A stretch of DNA of 64,000 bases from Salvator merianae (lineage: Eukaryota; Chordata; Lepidosauria; Squamata; Teiidae): positions 27,044,186-27,108,185 of the forward strand of contig QVOM02000073.1 in the NCBI GenBank assembly GCA_003586115.2, read 5' to 3'. The notes beneath the pieces were generated by a model, which made no database searches, was not told the origin of the DNA, and saw nothing but the letters and a program-made list of their open reading frames with translations. The translations under genes were made by a program, and so were the position numbers. Below are positions 47,789 through 59,544 of this stretch, piece after piece; position 1 is the first letter of the stretch; every line of letters starts with the position of its first letter.

Positions 47789-48282
47789 AGGGCCTTTCAA
47801 CACTTACCTTAAAACTGATCCAGCAAAGGCTCCAGAGACCTCCCATCCAAACATCGGTGCAGCATTAGGCCATGCCTTCTGCTAAAATACTTCATCTGCA
47901 TTGGACACGACATAGACCAGAAAAGGTGGCCCCAAACAGCTACCTAGTCCAGTATACTGGTAAACCTTTTTCAGAAGGTCTACCAGAGGACCAGAGGTTG
48001 CCAAGCTGGACTGTAGAAGTGTACAAACATAGCACACTCCCGTAGAAATGGGTCTCCTGGGGGCCCTGAAGCCAGGAACTTTAGTTCCTTCCCATAGGAG
48101 CTTGCAGAGGTCAGCTGCAAAATTCATGCAAGCTTTGGGGCCAGCATAGCAGCTGTTCCAGAATAGCCATCAAAATGCAAACAGTGCTGTTCTGAGACTT
48201 GTGGTCGGGTTCTGGAGGTGAACTGCTCCAATTGATCCTGGCCCACTGGAGTGAACCACTGCAATTAAGTGTGGGAACAGCC
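47789..48282. mobile_element. TIR element (494 bp)
   Basis: The left end is AGGGCCTTTCAACACTTACC, which carries CACTTACC, the reverse of GGTAAGTG, at 47801-47808. The right end, reverse complemented, is GGCTGTTCCCACACTTAATT. The interior shares CTAGTCCAGTATACTGGTAA and TTAGTTCCTTCCC-like motifs with the 32664 copy (CTAGTCCAGTTTACCAGTAG). Confidence 0.65.
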
Positions 48283-48755
48283 ACAGAAGACTTTTCTAGC
48301 AGTTGGAGAGGCAGCTCGAAGAGAAAGGCTGCTTGGAGAGTGGGGGTGTACCTGTTCTTTGGTAGATATCAAAGTATAAAAAATGCTTCTGTGCCTGATT
48401 TTGCTGACTTTGGCAATTACAAGATGTACCTACTACACTGTCTGAATAAAGGGATCTATCTATTCCAGAGGAGACTATTTCTCCTAGACTCTAGTGGGAC
48501 CTCACATGTTGGTGATTGTTGACATGAACAATGGTGCAGGTAAGATTTGTGCTCAATTTCCACAGGGCTCACTTGTGCATTACATGGTCCTAGGTGCTGT
48601 AGAGAGGCAGGATGTGTTAAGCATTCAATAGTCCTTAGCCTCTCAGTTCAATCACATCAAAAAAAGGTTCAGCAAAAGTCTTGCAGAGAATGACTAAAAA
48701 GGGCATATAAGGCAGGTTTATACATTATAAGGCTCGGATTCTCTTCTGTCACCCT
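48283..48755. other. unassigned DNA
   Basis: Nothing recognised. The 107-codon frame 48199-48522 starts inside the neighbouring transposon. Confidence 0.45.
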
Positions 48756-48781
48756 GGGTCTCTTCACACTTTCCAGCCTAG

Positions 48782-48858
48782 AATGGTATACCAATATTGG
48801 TATATTGGTATAATGGTATACCAATGGTATATTGGTATAATGGTATACCAATATTGGA
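48782..48858. repeat. tandem repeat of self-complementary units
   Basis: Units of 30, 27 and about 19 bases built from AATGGTATACC, CAATATTGG and TATATTGGTAT. Each unit is itself palindromic (GGTATACC, CCAATATTGG). It begins 26 bases inside a family-like left terminus (GGGTCTCTTCACACTTTCC at 48756), so it may be the interior of another TIR element whose right end I could not find. Confidence 0.85.
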
Positions 48859-49025
48859 CCACCACTCAAACTGTGGATTGCCATGATGACCAGGCTATGG
48901 TGTACCACTGCACTGCCATAGCCACAGCAGCCCCACACCACCCATACACAGTGTTCACACCTGGAAGAGGGTATGAACACTGCTGACTGGGAACCAACCA
49001 GCTGCTCCCAGACAAGCTGTGGACA

Positions 49026-49274
49026 ACATTTTTGTAGTCCATAGCTAGTAGTGGCTGGGAGCGGCTGTAGATGCTCCCAGATGCTGCAGCAGTGGTACCT
49101 GTCCAGTTAGTGTCCAGGAGCTCACTGGTAGGCCCCCTCATATATTCAATACTAAATATATGAGGGGACCTGCCAGTGAGCTCCCAGACACTCACTTACA
49201 GGCACCACTGCTGCAGCATCCGGGAGCATCTTCAGCCGCTCCCAGCCGTTGCTAGCTATGGACTACAAAAATGT
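49026..49274. repeat. 249-bp palindrome (arms of about 120 bp)
   Basis: The left arm 49026-49146 (ACATTTTTGTAGTCCATAGC ... CCCTCATATATT) pairs with the right arm 49155-49274 (AATATATGAGGGG ... GCTATGGACTACAAAAATGT), with an 8-base loop. I count roughly ten mismatches, so both arms have aged together or were copied from each other long ago. It may be the core of the same element as the repeat at 48782. Confidence 0.95.
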
Positions 49275-49353
49275 AGATATAAGGCATAATTTGCTAACAT
49301 GCATTTTTCAGACATTGTCAGTCTCTAACCTTTTTCAACCACAGCCATATATC

Positions 49354-49636
49354 CAGTGGCATAGCTAAAGTTTTTGCCGCCCGGGGCCACGCGGCGGCAG
49401 AGGAGCGCGAGCGAGGGTGCCCTGCCCTGCAGCCTCCTACCCCCGCCGCTGTTCCAATGACTGCCAGCCGGCCGGCCGGGCACTGCACTGCACCGCGCCG
49501 CACTCTCCTTCACGCTTGTGATCCGGCGAAACTTTGCACACTGGGCAGGCAGAGAAGGACCTGGCTGCATGTGCCGCCCAGGACATTGTGCCACCTGGGG
49601 CGGCCTGCCCCCCCACTCCCCCTTCCTATGCCACTG
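49354..49636. mobile_element. GC-rich non-autonomous hAT element, 283 bp, perfect TSD
   Basis: The perfect 8-bp target-site duplication CATATATC is at 49346-49353 and 49637-49644. The terminal inverted repeat is CAGTGGCATAGC on the left and CAGTGGCATAGG on the right (reverse complemented). The interior is very GC-rich (CCGCCCGGGGCC, GGCCGGCCGGGC). CAGxGGCxTAGC termini and an 8-bp duplication fit the hAT superfamily. The overlapping frames across it are not coding. Confidence 0.93.
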
Positions 49637-49729
49637 CATATATCTCTTCACTGAGTCATTCCCTGTGTGAATGTTTGTTTTTTAAAAATATCCTTACCCC
49701 ACCTTATTTCTAATATTTTTAATCAATTA

Positions 49730-49840
49730 TACCATTTTAAAAGTTTTTATCCCTTTTATTTTAATGTTTATTTTTGTAAAGGACTTGGAGATTTCTATGG
49801 GAAGTGGTATAGAAATATTTTCAATATATAAATAATGACT
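49730..49840 (+). mobile_element. L2/L3-type LINE 3' end, plus strand
   Basis: TTTTAATGTTTATTTTTGTA, then GGACTTGGAGATTTCTATGG, AAGTGGTATAGAAATA and TATAAATAATGA follow the common 3' end of sauropsid L2/L3-type LINEs. No coding sequence remains. Confidence 0.6.
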
Positions 49841-50684
49841 AATGGCCAGGGATATTGGTAGTCCAACATTTCCGAAGGAACAAGTTAGTCAGCCTTGTCT
49901 AAGCCCATGCCTTGCTCTCAAAAAAAATGGCAGCATTTACGCAAATTGATGTTTACAGGTTTAAGGGGAAGAGGATCATATCCACAGATGATCTCTTCAC
50001 TTCCTCTGAGTTATTTTATGATAAGAGTTTTCTCTGTAACTCAAAAAAGACTAAGGAAGAATGAGGGTGGGGGGGGGTGAGGTTTTTCTCTTTGTGTATT
50101 TTTTTTTAATTAATCTGAAAGCTATTTAAAATACCCCATATAAAAGGAAAGTTCCTTTATGACTCCCAGAAGCTGATTATATGCACAGTAATTTCAGGAA
50201 GACTGTCATAAAGGATGCTCTTTTTCAAGCTCTCTCTCTCTCTCTTTTTTTACAGACCACTTCCTTCGTGATATGCAATTCTGTACTTTTAATTTAGATA
50301 ACTCAGATTATTTATTGGCAACTATTTCTAACCAGAAATAAAATGCATATTCATGAAGCCTGATTTGCTGTAATCATTTTTTTTAATGTTCTGCATCTGC
50401 AAATACTCAAGCAGCTCAGTTCAGATTCATGAGCAATTATGTGGGCATATCTTATAAGAAAACATCCAGATGACATTGTGGGGAAAGATTTTCAGTGCAA
50501 GGAGCTGCAGTGGAGTACCAGATCAGATTTTGGCTGGGTTCACATGCAGCTTATGAAAAAACGAAAGCACCTCTGAGGCAATTAATGCATCCATAAATAG
50601 TTTGGCATTCAGCATAATCCAAAGACTCTGAAATGAATGGTTAATAGTGCATTTACAATAGTGGAGGAGCCAGAATGATCTCCG
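49841..50684. other. unassigned DNA
   Basis: A G run lies at about 50069-50077 and a TC run at about 50232-50243. A weak TIR-like start, GGCTGGGTTCACATG, lies at 50526 without a matching end. Confidence 0.45.
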
Positions 50685-50720
50685 CCCTCCTCCTCCTCCT
50701 CCTCCTCCTCCTCCTCCTCC
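50685..50720. repeat. (CCT)12 microsatellite
   Basis: A pure CCT/CTC run of 36 bases. The arginine-rich and leucine-rich frames across it are artefacts. Confidence 0.95.
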
Positions 50721-51262
50721 AGAGACATTCCATTGCTTTAAATACTGATCCTCCAGTGTACAAAACCAGCAAGTTAATCAAAAAATATTTTTTTTCTGGA
50801 AAAGTAATATGTGATCTGAAACACAGAGGTCTATTGTCCCTCACTGTACTCAAGGTAGCATCTCTCAGTTCCTATTTACACATATGAGCTGTGGAATCTT
50901 CAGTATTTTCATTTCCACCCTATTGTTACACAAAGAAATAAAGAAATGGGTGAACCAAAGTTGGAATAGAGTTTGACCAGATTATTAAGTGCAGTAATAT
51001 TATCTTGGCCACCAGGTGTCCAAATCACATCACTGCAACAGGTCATATCACCAAGCTACTTTTGAAAAATTATATTACTTTGTGTATAAAGCCAAACCTA
51101 TATTTGGCCATTTGGAACTTCAAGTGCTGCACACTTGGTCTGCATTCATTTGTAGCATAAAAAAGCATCTCCAAAGCACTTCTGAGACAGTAGGGTGAGG
51201 CACGCACAGACTGACATCTGAATCCGCAACAATCTCTAAGCTGTCCTTAAGTTGCCTCAGAT
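50721..51262. other. unassigned DNA
   Basis: Nothing recognised. Confidence 0.45.
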
Positions 51263-51269
51263 CTTTCTT

Positions 51270-51324
<55 letters not shown>

Positions 51325-51325
51325 T
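51263..51325. repeat. (CTTT)n(CT)n(CTTT)n microsatellite
   Basis: A compound pyrimidine repeat of about 63 bases. Confidence 0.95.
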
Positions 51326-53185
51326 AATGCTCATTAATGCCGTCTAGGCACCATGCTGGCATCTTCTAGTAAAGACAGTATGTAGCTCAATGGGTCAAAA
51401 ATCTGACTTAGTATAAAGCAATTTCCTGTTCTTCCTAAGTATTTTAACACTGGCCTGTGAAAAGTATTATTGCCCATAGCACAGATTATGTCTATATTTC
51501 TTTCGTCTCACTATCGTATTGGTTTAAACACTTTTCTAGCTTTTCCAGATTCTCCTAATTCCAATTTCCATAAAGGTATGATCTGTATTCAGATTATCTA
51601 TACTCACCCATAGCACTTTCTTTAACTCTTCTGCTTCTCCTAGACTGCTTCCAGATGGCAAGAGGCAACACGAGATCTAAAGTTCAGAAGTTCAGGCTGT
51701 ATCCCCCCAGATGTGAGGAGCAACCTCTGGCTTATGAAATCAGCCTGTTAGGGATTACCAGAAGTCAAGTGCCCGTCTCCTTTCATTTGTTGCTTTTAGT
51801 GTGTTTGGCTGTTTTCCAATAGTCCCTCTTGGGCAATTACGTAAGACATAAAGGTAAGCAGTGCTAATACAGGGCCCCCCACATCACTGCTGGATTCCCC
51901 ATAGTAGCATTGCAACTCGCTATTTGCACATTGCAATTGACACTACATTGGGAACATTTTGGGTGTGTCTAGCAAAAGGATCATGGGTTTTACCACAAGT
52001 CTGTAGGTAACCATATTCTCACTGTGGCAGAGATGGTCCAGATGATGGCAGTGGTACCCAAGTTGAGGAGGAGGAAGAGAAGACTAATTTTGTCTCAGTA
52101 GTAGCAACATATACATCCTAATCCTGTTGTTCCTTCAACATATTCTGCTTGTCCAGAATTAAGGGATTTATACTCCAACTTGCTGAAATGCTCCTTTGGT
52201 TGTAGGATATCTAGAGTTCACTCCCACAGTCACTTATTCAGTATTTCTTCAGAAAATGTCCTAGGTATTTCTGTTCCCCAGATCCTACCATTCTGAAAAG
52301 TCAGTTAGGACAGAAGTGAAAAATCCTTCCTCTGCCCCAAAAAGGGTCACATTGCATTAAGAGGTTGCATTGCATTAATGGGCACATTACACTTCTGAAA
52401 CAAATGCATATAGCACTTTAGAATTCATATTTGAATGAAAGCACAGTTTAGATGTTTTATAAATAAGCAGACAAACAAGTAGAACTGCAGTCGAAAGGTT
52501 AATGGGATTACCTCTTTTTTCTTTCCTGCGACTTTCCCTTCCACATAAAATCTGCATGAAATTTGGCCAAGGGAGGCATGAAATGTAGGTGAAATCTAGG
52601 GCTAAAAGTCACATACTTGCTTACAGAAAAATTTGGACAAACTCATATTTGTTGCCATGTTGCAGTCATTTAATTACTTTCTTTAAAAAAAAAAAAGACA
52701 TCTGAATGGCAGCCAGAGAATATCCCCAAGTCCAGTTCCCATTGCACATGCTCCCAATTTGCTCCTTTGTCAACAGTAATGCTGGACCACTACAACACTG
52801 CTTTCATCTTGCAGTATCCTGTCCTTACCTATTTTATTGGTGGCTATTTGCAGTTATCCCAGTTAACAAATTGTTGGCTATGTCCATTAGTGTCTTGGAA
52901 GTCAAGGCATAATTATAGTGCTTATGGCCAAGTCTCATTTTTATTTGTACTTTAAAAACACATTTCCTTAAAAAAGAAAGAAAGAAAGAAACCTAGATAC
53001 ATGTAAAAACTAGCCTCACAGTCACATTTTGCAAGATCACAATTTATACATCAGATACTTGGTGGTGGGCTACTCAACCCTTTACCTTCCATGATTTTTC
53101 TCTGAAATCTTCCCATGCACACATAAAACAAACTAATGAGCTGAATCCAAAAGTATTTAAGCTTGTGTCTACAAGGTAAAATTCA
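51326..53185. other. unassigned DNA with a short AAAG repeat
   Basis: No gene seen in 1.9 kb. (AAAG)5 lies at about 52971-52991. Confidence 0.45.
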
Positions 53186-53240
53186 CCTAAATTTATATCC
53201 TACCCTTCTTCCATCATGGAACCCAAGATGTCAATTTGCT
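53186..53240 (-). mobile_element. L2/L3-type LINE 3' end fragment, minus strand
   Basis: TTTATATCCTACCCTTCTTC followed by GGAACCCAAGATGTC resembles the reverse complement of the LINE 3' end seen at 39925. Confidence 0.5.
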
Positions 53241-53796
53241 GATCTGAAAGCCTGATCTTCAGAAAGGTGGTGGTCTCTTGTTACCTGCGATCATATTCTG
53301 GGATCAAGTAAAAAAACAACTGTGATCATATATTTCAAGGAGACCATATGTTATAACACCCCCATAAAACAAAACAAAAACTTTCTTTCAAGCTCTCTTG
53401 AGTTTCAATAAATAGTAAGTTTAGGTGTAACATCTTTTCATAGGCACTATTTGTAGTGATGTGAGTGTGGAATCAATGTTGGTGGTGCACAATATTAATG
53501 CTATACCTGGTACCATGCTGCTGCAATGGGCAAAATACCTCACGTTCCTGGAAAACACAAAGCCTTGACATTCCTGGTGTGTTGGCAGTGTTTTCTGAAG
53601 CTAATGCTGTATTGGATCATGAAATGTTGGCTGCAGTCATTGTGGAACTGCTAGAATGTTGTTCCAACTGCATAGACATGAGGGCAGCCAGGGCAAGCAT
53701 GAGTCAGTATTAGCCCAGTGTCTTCCTCTATCCACCCTCACCCTCTTTCCACAGCTGCATAGATACAGCTTTAGTCTTTTCACCATATTTTTCCTA
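53241..53796. other. unassigned DNA
   Basis: Nothing recognised. The 82-codon frame at 53465-53713 has no known motif. Confidence 0.45.
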
Positions 53797-54203
53797 AGGG
53801 AGGTGGAACTTGTAGAACCGCATGGGAGAGGGAAACTTCATGTGATATGCAAATTGTTCCTAGAATTAAAACCAATAATACTTCTAGAAGAGAGCTGGAA
53901 CACCCTGAAGAGCCTGTGGAATTTACTACCAAAAGAGGTAGATAGCCTTAAGAATGGATTGGACAGATTCTAGAGGACAGGTGTATCAATGGCTACTAGA
54001 ATGGATGCCTAGGTACTGTCTCCAGACTGGAGAGACAGACAGAATGCCTCTAAAGGCCATTTGCAGGGAGTTGAGAGCAGGTGAAGGTTTTGCCTTTGTC
54101 TTCTGCTTGAGCTGCCCAGAAGCAATTGGTGGACCACTGTGTAACAGGATACTGGACTAGATGCACTGCGACCTGATCCAGCAGGGCTCCTCTTATGTTT
54201 TTT
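53797..54203 (+). mobile_element. CR1 LINE 3' end, plus strand
   Basis: The frame at 53797-53973 ends with SLWNLLPKEVDSLKNGLDRF, the same C-terminal region as the minus-strand copy at 4344-4547. It is followed by the CR1 3' UTR: GGTGTATCAATGGCTACTAG, AGCAATTGGTGGACCACTGT, ACTGGACTAGATG and CTGATCCAGCAGGGCTCCTC, ending TTATG. It belongs to the same subfamily as the other three copies. It is 5'-truncated and not functional. Confidence 0.85.
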
Positions 54204-54309
54204 AATTCATTTCTTGGGCACTGTCCTCATCTCAAAGGAGTTAATAAGAAACTAAGAAGTTGATCTCACATCACTGTTACTTAAATAGCTTTTTCCAAGC
54301 TCTCACTTT

Positions 54310-54890
54310 GGACCTGTTTGCACTTCCAAGGCAGACCGTTCTTGGCCACTCGCAAGAATGGAGCATTCGCACTCGTGCGTGCATGCACCATTCCCAATTC
54401 TCACCAAGGCTCAACTGATACATACCTGAAGCTGGGGAAGGCTAGACAAGTAATTTGCTGTCTTGATTTTTACCTGCAAGATCAAGCGCAGACTGGGGCA
54501 GGTGCTTTCACACTGCTTCCTGGTTCAAAATGGCGGCAGGGAGGGGCTGGCATGGCCGCACAGGCATGATCCGCTGCTTCGCAACCCGGTTTGCCCATTG
54601 GGCTTCGCATCCTGGCTGCCGTTTCGAAGACAGCTCCGAAATGAGCTGCTCTAGGTCTGAAGCAGTAGCTCTATGTTTTGGATTACTAGCTGTATCTTCA
54701 AATCCATGCCTCTATGATTTGTGACCTCACTTCCTGCCTAGCAGATTCCCATCCACACTGTTCCCTCTGCTGGTCAGTTTGGAGTCATTTCCCTGGCTGG
54801 CAAGTGTGTATAGCACTCAATAGACTCCATCTTCACTGACCTGAAGCCTGCTAATTAGAACGTTTTCCTCTGGTAAGTGCAAAAACGCCC
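54310..54890. mobile_element. TIR element with splice-donor-like end (581 bp)
   Basis: The left end is GGACCTGTTTGCACTTCC. The right end, reverse complemented, is GGGCGTTTTTGCACTTACC. GGTAAGTG lies at 54872-54879. CTTTG occurs at both borders (54305-54309 and 54890-54894, with one base shared with the end) and may be part of a target-site duplication. The interior is GC-rich with CpG. Confidence 0.75.
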
Positions 54891-55745
54891 TTTGAGAATA
54901 AATGGAGAGGCAAGGCTGACAACCCCATTACAGTACTTTGGTATCGACTGAAGAAAATGACTCTACACATTTTGTACTATATTAACAGAGTCCAGACAAT
55001 AAATGTACTTTGCTGGTTTGTATGTTCTGTAGCATGAGACTTCTTTGCTATACAATTCCCCCAACTCTGAAATGCACAATGCGTCTGGTGGTTGGAGTGC
55101 AGGCTACCTAGCCAAGCAGAGAAAAAAGCTACTCCAGTAACAGAAAGACAAAGGCAGGATAACTAATTCCTTACACAGTTCCCATTTCTTAGCAGCTTCC
55201 AGCTCAATATGCCAGTGGGCATTGTTGATGCAATCTACCTCAGTTTATATAGCAGCAAAGTCTTGGAGCAGATTTAATTAAGGGCTTATTCTAGGAGCTT
55301 CACCCATCAACTTTGCCTTGATGAGATCAACATTTCCAAAATGGGAAACCAGACTGCTTTAGGGTAAGTGGCCATCCCAGGCTATCTACTGAAAGAAGCC
55401 CATATTCCAATCCTCCCACACTATAAGAAGTTATAGTTCAAAAAGGTTATTAAAAAGGGGGCATTCCCCATACTTGTGTCCAGGAGCCCAGCATGAAGTC
55501 CCTGGTCAATTTCTGTCCAAAAGTCAGCACCTGGTCCAGAAATTCAGTAGCCACTCTCTTGGCCAAGATTTGCTTTACTTTGAATCTGTTCCTGTCCATT
55601 TCACCTTGGAAGAAGCAGCTCCACTAAAGTTGCTGCTTTCCTTAGGAAGCCAGAGGATCTGCTGAAATCACTATCAAGCTATTAGATGCAACCCATTAAA
55701 ATGCATGGTGTTACATAAAGCAGGGAGCTGCTCAAGTGAATATGG
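54891..55745. other. unassigned DNA
   Basis: Nothing recognised. Confidence 0.45.
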
Positions 55746-55855
55746 AATATTGAACGTACAGGGAATGGACCAGCCATGGCCTTAGACTCCTATACTAGAC
55801 AGAACACATTTTGAAGCACTGGAACACATATTGGAAAAGAGGCTACAGTGTAAAA
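55746..55855. repeat. interspersed repeat shared with 23038-23139
   Basis: ATATTGAACGTACAGGGAAT, GGACCAGCCATGG and CATATTGGAAAAGAGG follow the 23038 copy in order. The family is unknown. Confidence 0.5.
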
Positions 55856-57029
55856 GGACACAGGATTGAGAAATATTTCTCTGACTTAATTTTCACCCCT
55901 CCCAGGTGTCACCTAGGAAAGGTAGGACCCATCTGCATAAACTGATTGAAAGCTATCAATCTTCAACTGATCGGGCTTAGTGGAAACAAAACAATGTTGG
56001 AAAACAGGTTTTGACCAGTGTAAATCTGAAGAAGAGCTAAAATTATATCAAGATGCTACCTGTCACATTTAAATTGAGTCTTGTCCAGCCTTTGTGTAAT
56101 TTATGCCATATGTAAATATTTGCAGGAAACCCATTTTGAATGCACTTGGCACTCCTTTGCCTAAAACTGGAGCAGATGCTGCAACTCCAGTTGGCTTTGA
56201 TTACTGGTATGTTATCATATGGTCTAGGCATATCACATCTGCTTATAAAGGAATAAGTACCACAAAACCAATCAACACTGCCCAAAGATAAAAGCAGCAG
56301 CAACACTTAAGAAGCTGCTGTACAAGGTCCTATTTTAGCAATGCCGGCACAAGCACACCTCCTCAAGTGGCCATCTATTCACATGTAAAAATCCCCCCCT
56401 TCCATAGGAAAGAATTACCTGCATGTGGTTTACTACTCCTGGGCTTTGACCTTCATCCAGATTGAAGATAAAAAATCATCTTCCAGTAGCATACAACATG
56501 ATCTCTTCAAATTTCCATCACTTGGACTCCCTCTGTCCATGTTGCCCACCATTCAGATCAACTCTTCACCTCAGTCCTGAAAAGAAGAACTCAACCACAC
56601 TTTAAATCTGCCACTTGTCCACTGCCACTTGGATGGCTGCTCCAAGCCTGAAGCAGCTCTGCAGGCTAGACTTTGCTTTGCCTCGGCTGAGGTAACCAAC
56701 TTGAAAAAATAATATTGTTCATCTGCAAAATAGCACTTTTTTCCCTTTTGCACCAATCTCCCTCTTGCTCATGCATACTTTCTCAGACTGGAGACTTTTT
56801 ATAGTGGAGATTTCACTCCCAAAACCTCATTGCAGTGGAGAGTGAGACATCTATGTGCCCCCTGATAGTTTAAGTGCTTCCCGGGCTCAGATTGACTGAG
56901 AATCAGGTTCCTTCTCCTTCCTCATAGCTTTCCCACTAACCCAGCTGTCAAAGCTGTCCTTATATTAAGTGGATGCTATATAGCTTTTTTCCCTGCTAGA
57001 TGCATGCACAGTTAGGTCTCTGCAGTGTG
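55856..57029. other. unassigned DNA
   Basis: Nothing recognised. Confidence 0.45.
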
Positions 57030-57345
57030 GGCCATACTGAGAGAATCCCTAGCATTTCATCCTTCCTCTTGCTTTGCTTGCTGTCTGACAGATTAGGATA
57101 AGACGTTTTCTTGTCAAATCTGGCAGTCCTGCTAATTTAAGCAGTTTTGGTTGTTTTTCTTATACTTTAATAAAGTATTCTTATTTGTTTGTGTCTTATT
57201 TGTGTCTTGGAGGTTTTTATGTTGTCTGTTTTTTATTGTATGGTTCATTTGGATGATTTGGCATTTAAAACCCCTTTTTCTATAAGGTCCTGCTGTCTGG
57301 GTGAGCTATTTTCCCCATCCCAGTGCACTTCTCCTAAAAAAGTCA
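57030..57345 (+). repeat. LTR-like repeat, related to 26140-26580
   Basis: It carries GAGAATCCCTAGC, TTTAATAAAGTATTCTTATT (a poly(A) signal context), AAGGTCCTGCTGTCT and GAGCTATTTTCCCCA in the same order as the copy at 26140. A third, weaker TTTAATAAAATTATTC occurs at 57795. Confidence 0.4.
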
Positions 57346-58235
57346 GAAGTCCAATTTTACTCTTGCAGTTTGCCATAGTTTTCCTGTGCTACCTGAAAGG
57401 GTCCCAATATTTCAGCTGGATGCTTTAGACTCCTGAGAACCAGAAAACCATGCAGTGAGCTTAATCAGAAATCTTCAGGACCCATACCAAGAAACCCTTT
57501 TTCAACCTCTTGCTCTCTACTCTCCTTCCCTTACTGAAATATAGAGAGAAGCCCGACAGAAAGTTATTTAGCTCTTCCTTTACTTGGAACATGCCAGCAA
57601 CCACTTCTCTGTTACATTGTTGTCAAGCCTTGTCATTCAAAAGTAGCCTTTTTGCCAGAAATGATTGTTTTGCCAGTTTTACAGAAATTATCCCTGCAGT
57701 CAAATACCCTTTTAGCCTTCAGACTTTGATCAGCTTCAATACTGCATTCTTTGTGCTAAAACTTTCTCCCCAATACAATTGCAATACCATTTGTTTAATA
57801 AAATTATTCTTTTTTATTATTTATAATCTCTGTGCTTCAAATTTCTCCCACCCCATTTTCCACTGGATTCAGCTCATCAGGTATTTATCAGTGGAATTGT
57901 GGGCCCGTGTGTCTGGCTCAGAGGAGTTCCAAGCTAAAGGTTTGGTAATTATACATTGTTGGACTGACTTGTATTTTATTAGAGTCATGGGAAAACATTT
58001 TATGAATAAAGGTAAATGGAGTGAAGGTAATTAGATAAGTAAAGGTCTGGAAAACTTATGTCAGGGGTTTCATACCAGTTCACTAGTCTACGGTCTTGAA
58101 ATTAAGGTCTCTGTGGACTTAATGCCTACATTTACTCTAGTACCCATATTAGTGAAAAGAGATTGCAGTTGTTCTTTTTATCTACAACTTAGCCAGGCAA
58201 AGAATTGAATTAGCTGCAGAATGACCTGTCCTTCA
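57346..58235. other. unassigned DNA with a 174-codon open frame
   Basis: The plus-strand frame 57510-58034 is the longest outside recognised repeats. The translation is rich in Ser, Leu, Phe and Cys, shows no signal peptide or domain I know, and its codons are AT-biased like the flanks. It is most likely chance. A retroelement remnant is possible because it follows the LTR-like repeat. Confidence 0.4.
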
Positions 58236-58594
58236 GAAATGGAACCATGCAAAGTCTATTTTCATGCACCTGTGGAAGAAATGTTGTGAGGTGATGCTGA
58301 CAGCTAGGACAAGGAATAGTTTTTGTTTTCTCCAAGCCCCAGGACTGCATTTCCCCAAGGGCAACTGCCTAGAGATATGTCAATTGTTGAGTGAAACCAA
58401 AGGCAAAAGTGGGCATGATTAAAGATAAAGGTGTGCTAAATAATAATGCAGCCACATATGGGCCATAGGTTTCTACATCAGAGGCTTGTAGGGGGGCAGA
58501 GAGGCAGGAAACTTTGATTGGAAATGGAGCCACACAAAGTCTATTTCCATGCACCTGTGGAAGAAATGTTGTGAGGTGATGCTGTTAGCTAGGC
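58236..58594. repeat. 75-bp direct repeat, 285 bp apart
   Basis: AGAAATGGAACCATGCAAAG through GAGGTGATGCTGACAGCTAG (58236-58310) recurs as GGAAATGGAGCCACACAAAG through GAGGTGATGCTGTTAGCTAG (58520-58594), with about eight differences. Either a local tandem duplication of about 285 bp whose other part diverged, or two copies of one repeat. Confidence 0.85.
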
Positions 58595-59544
58595 CCTTTG
58601 ATCTTCTGATCCATATTTTGATGCACAAGGTTTCTAATCAGAGCCTTAGCCCTCTCCCACAGCCCTAGTGGACCCAAGACATGGATCGCTGTTAGACTTC
58701 TACAAATCCAGTCTCACATTTACTCAAGTAAGAAAGAGAGATTATAATAGGAAGGGAGGGAGGAAATGTTTTGTGTAAAATTTATGTATAGATGATACTG
58801 TTTAGGACAATATAATATCCACTTGTTACTAACACAATCGATGGGCACATCAGCCAAGGAGAGAGGATATTGCCTTTTTATCAGCTGATTAATTTGCCAA
58901 GCATCTTTTAAATCATTCTGGGTCAGTGGCCATCACTGAATCTCATAAGAAAGAATTCAATAGTTCATATGTGTTATATGAACCCTGAACCAGCCAAGCC
59001 TCCCAAAACATTTTAGAAAAGGCAAATTGGCAAATAAGCTAGCTGCGCTTCACTTGAGTGATTACTTGCACAATGTTTTAATAATATTCAGTGCATGAAT
59101 TTTGATCCCAATGATGATAATAATTGAAAAAGCCCTTTGCCAACCTCTCCCACCGTGATCCTGCACCAATTATGAGATTAGAACAGAATGCAAGGCCCCC
59201 TTTAATGGTGTCATTCTAAGAGACATGCTTTCAAGAAGTTTCATCTTTTTATCTTCCACACAAATATTGATTGACCTGTTTTCTTTTAAGTACAGCAGGC
59301 CTCGGGGTTTTCACAGAAAATAAAGTTTTCCAAGGAGATTCTACAGAAACAAAAGTAGGTTATGTTGAGAACATGAAGGGTAGAGTAGGGAACAAAGAGA
59401 TGACATAGTATCTCTGGGTACACATGTCCCCCCAACTTTCATTTAATTTCAAGTGTTTTCATATTAACCAGTTTTTTTCTCCTTCTTTAAGAAACTTGCA
59501 CCTTCACTTTACTCCCCCCCCCCCGAAAGTAGTCAGGTAAAAGT
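58595..59544. other. unassigned DNA
   Basis: Nothing recognised. A C run lies at about 59513-59524. Confidence 0.45.

Noticed and set aside
57510..58034. 174-codon frame as a novel gene
   Set aside because: No domain, no splice context and composition like the flanks. Chance is the simpler explanation.
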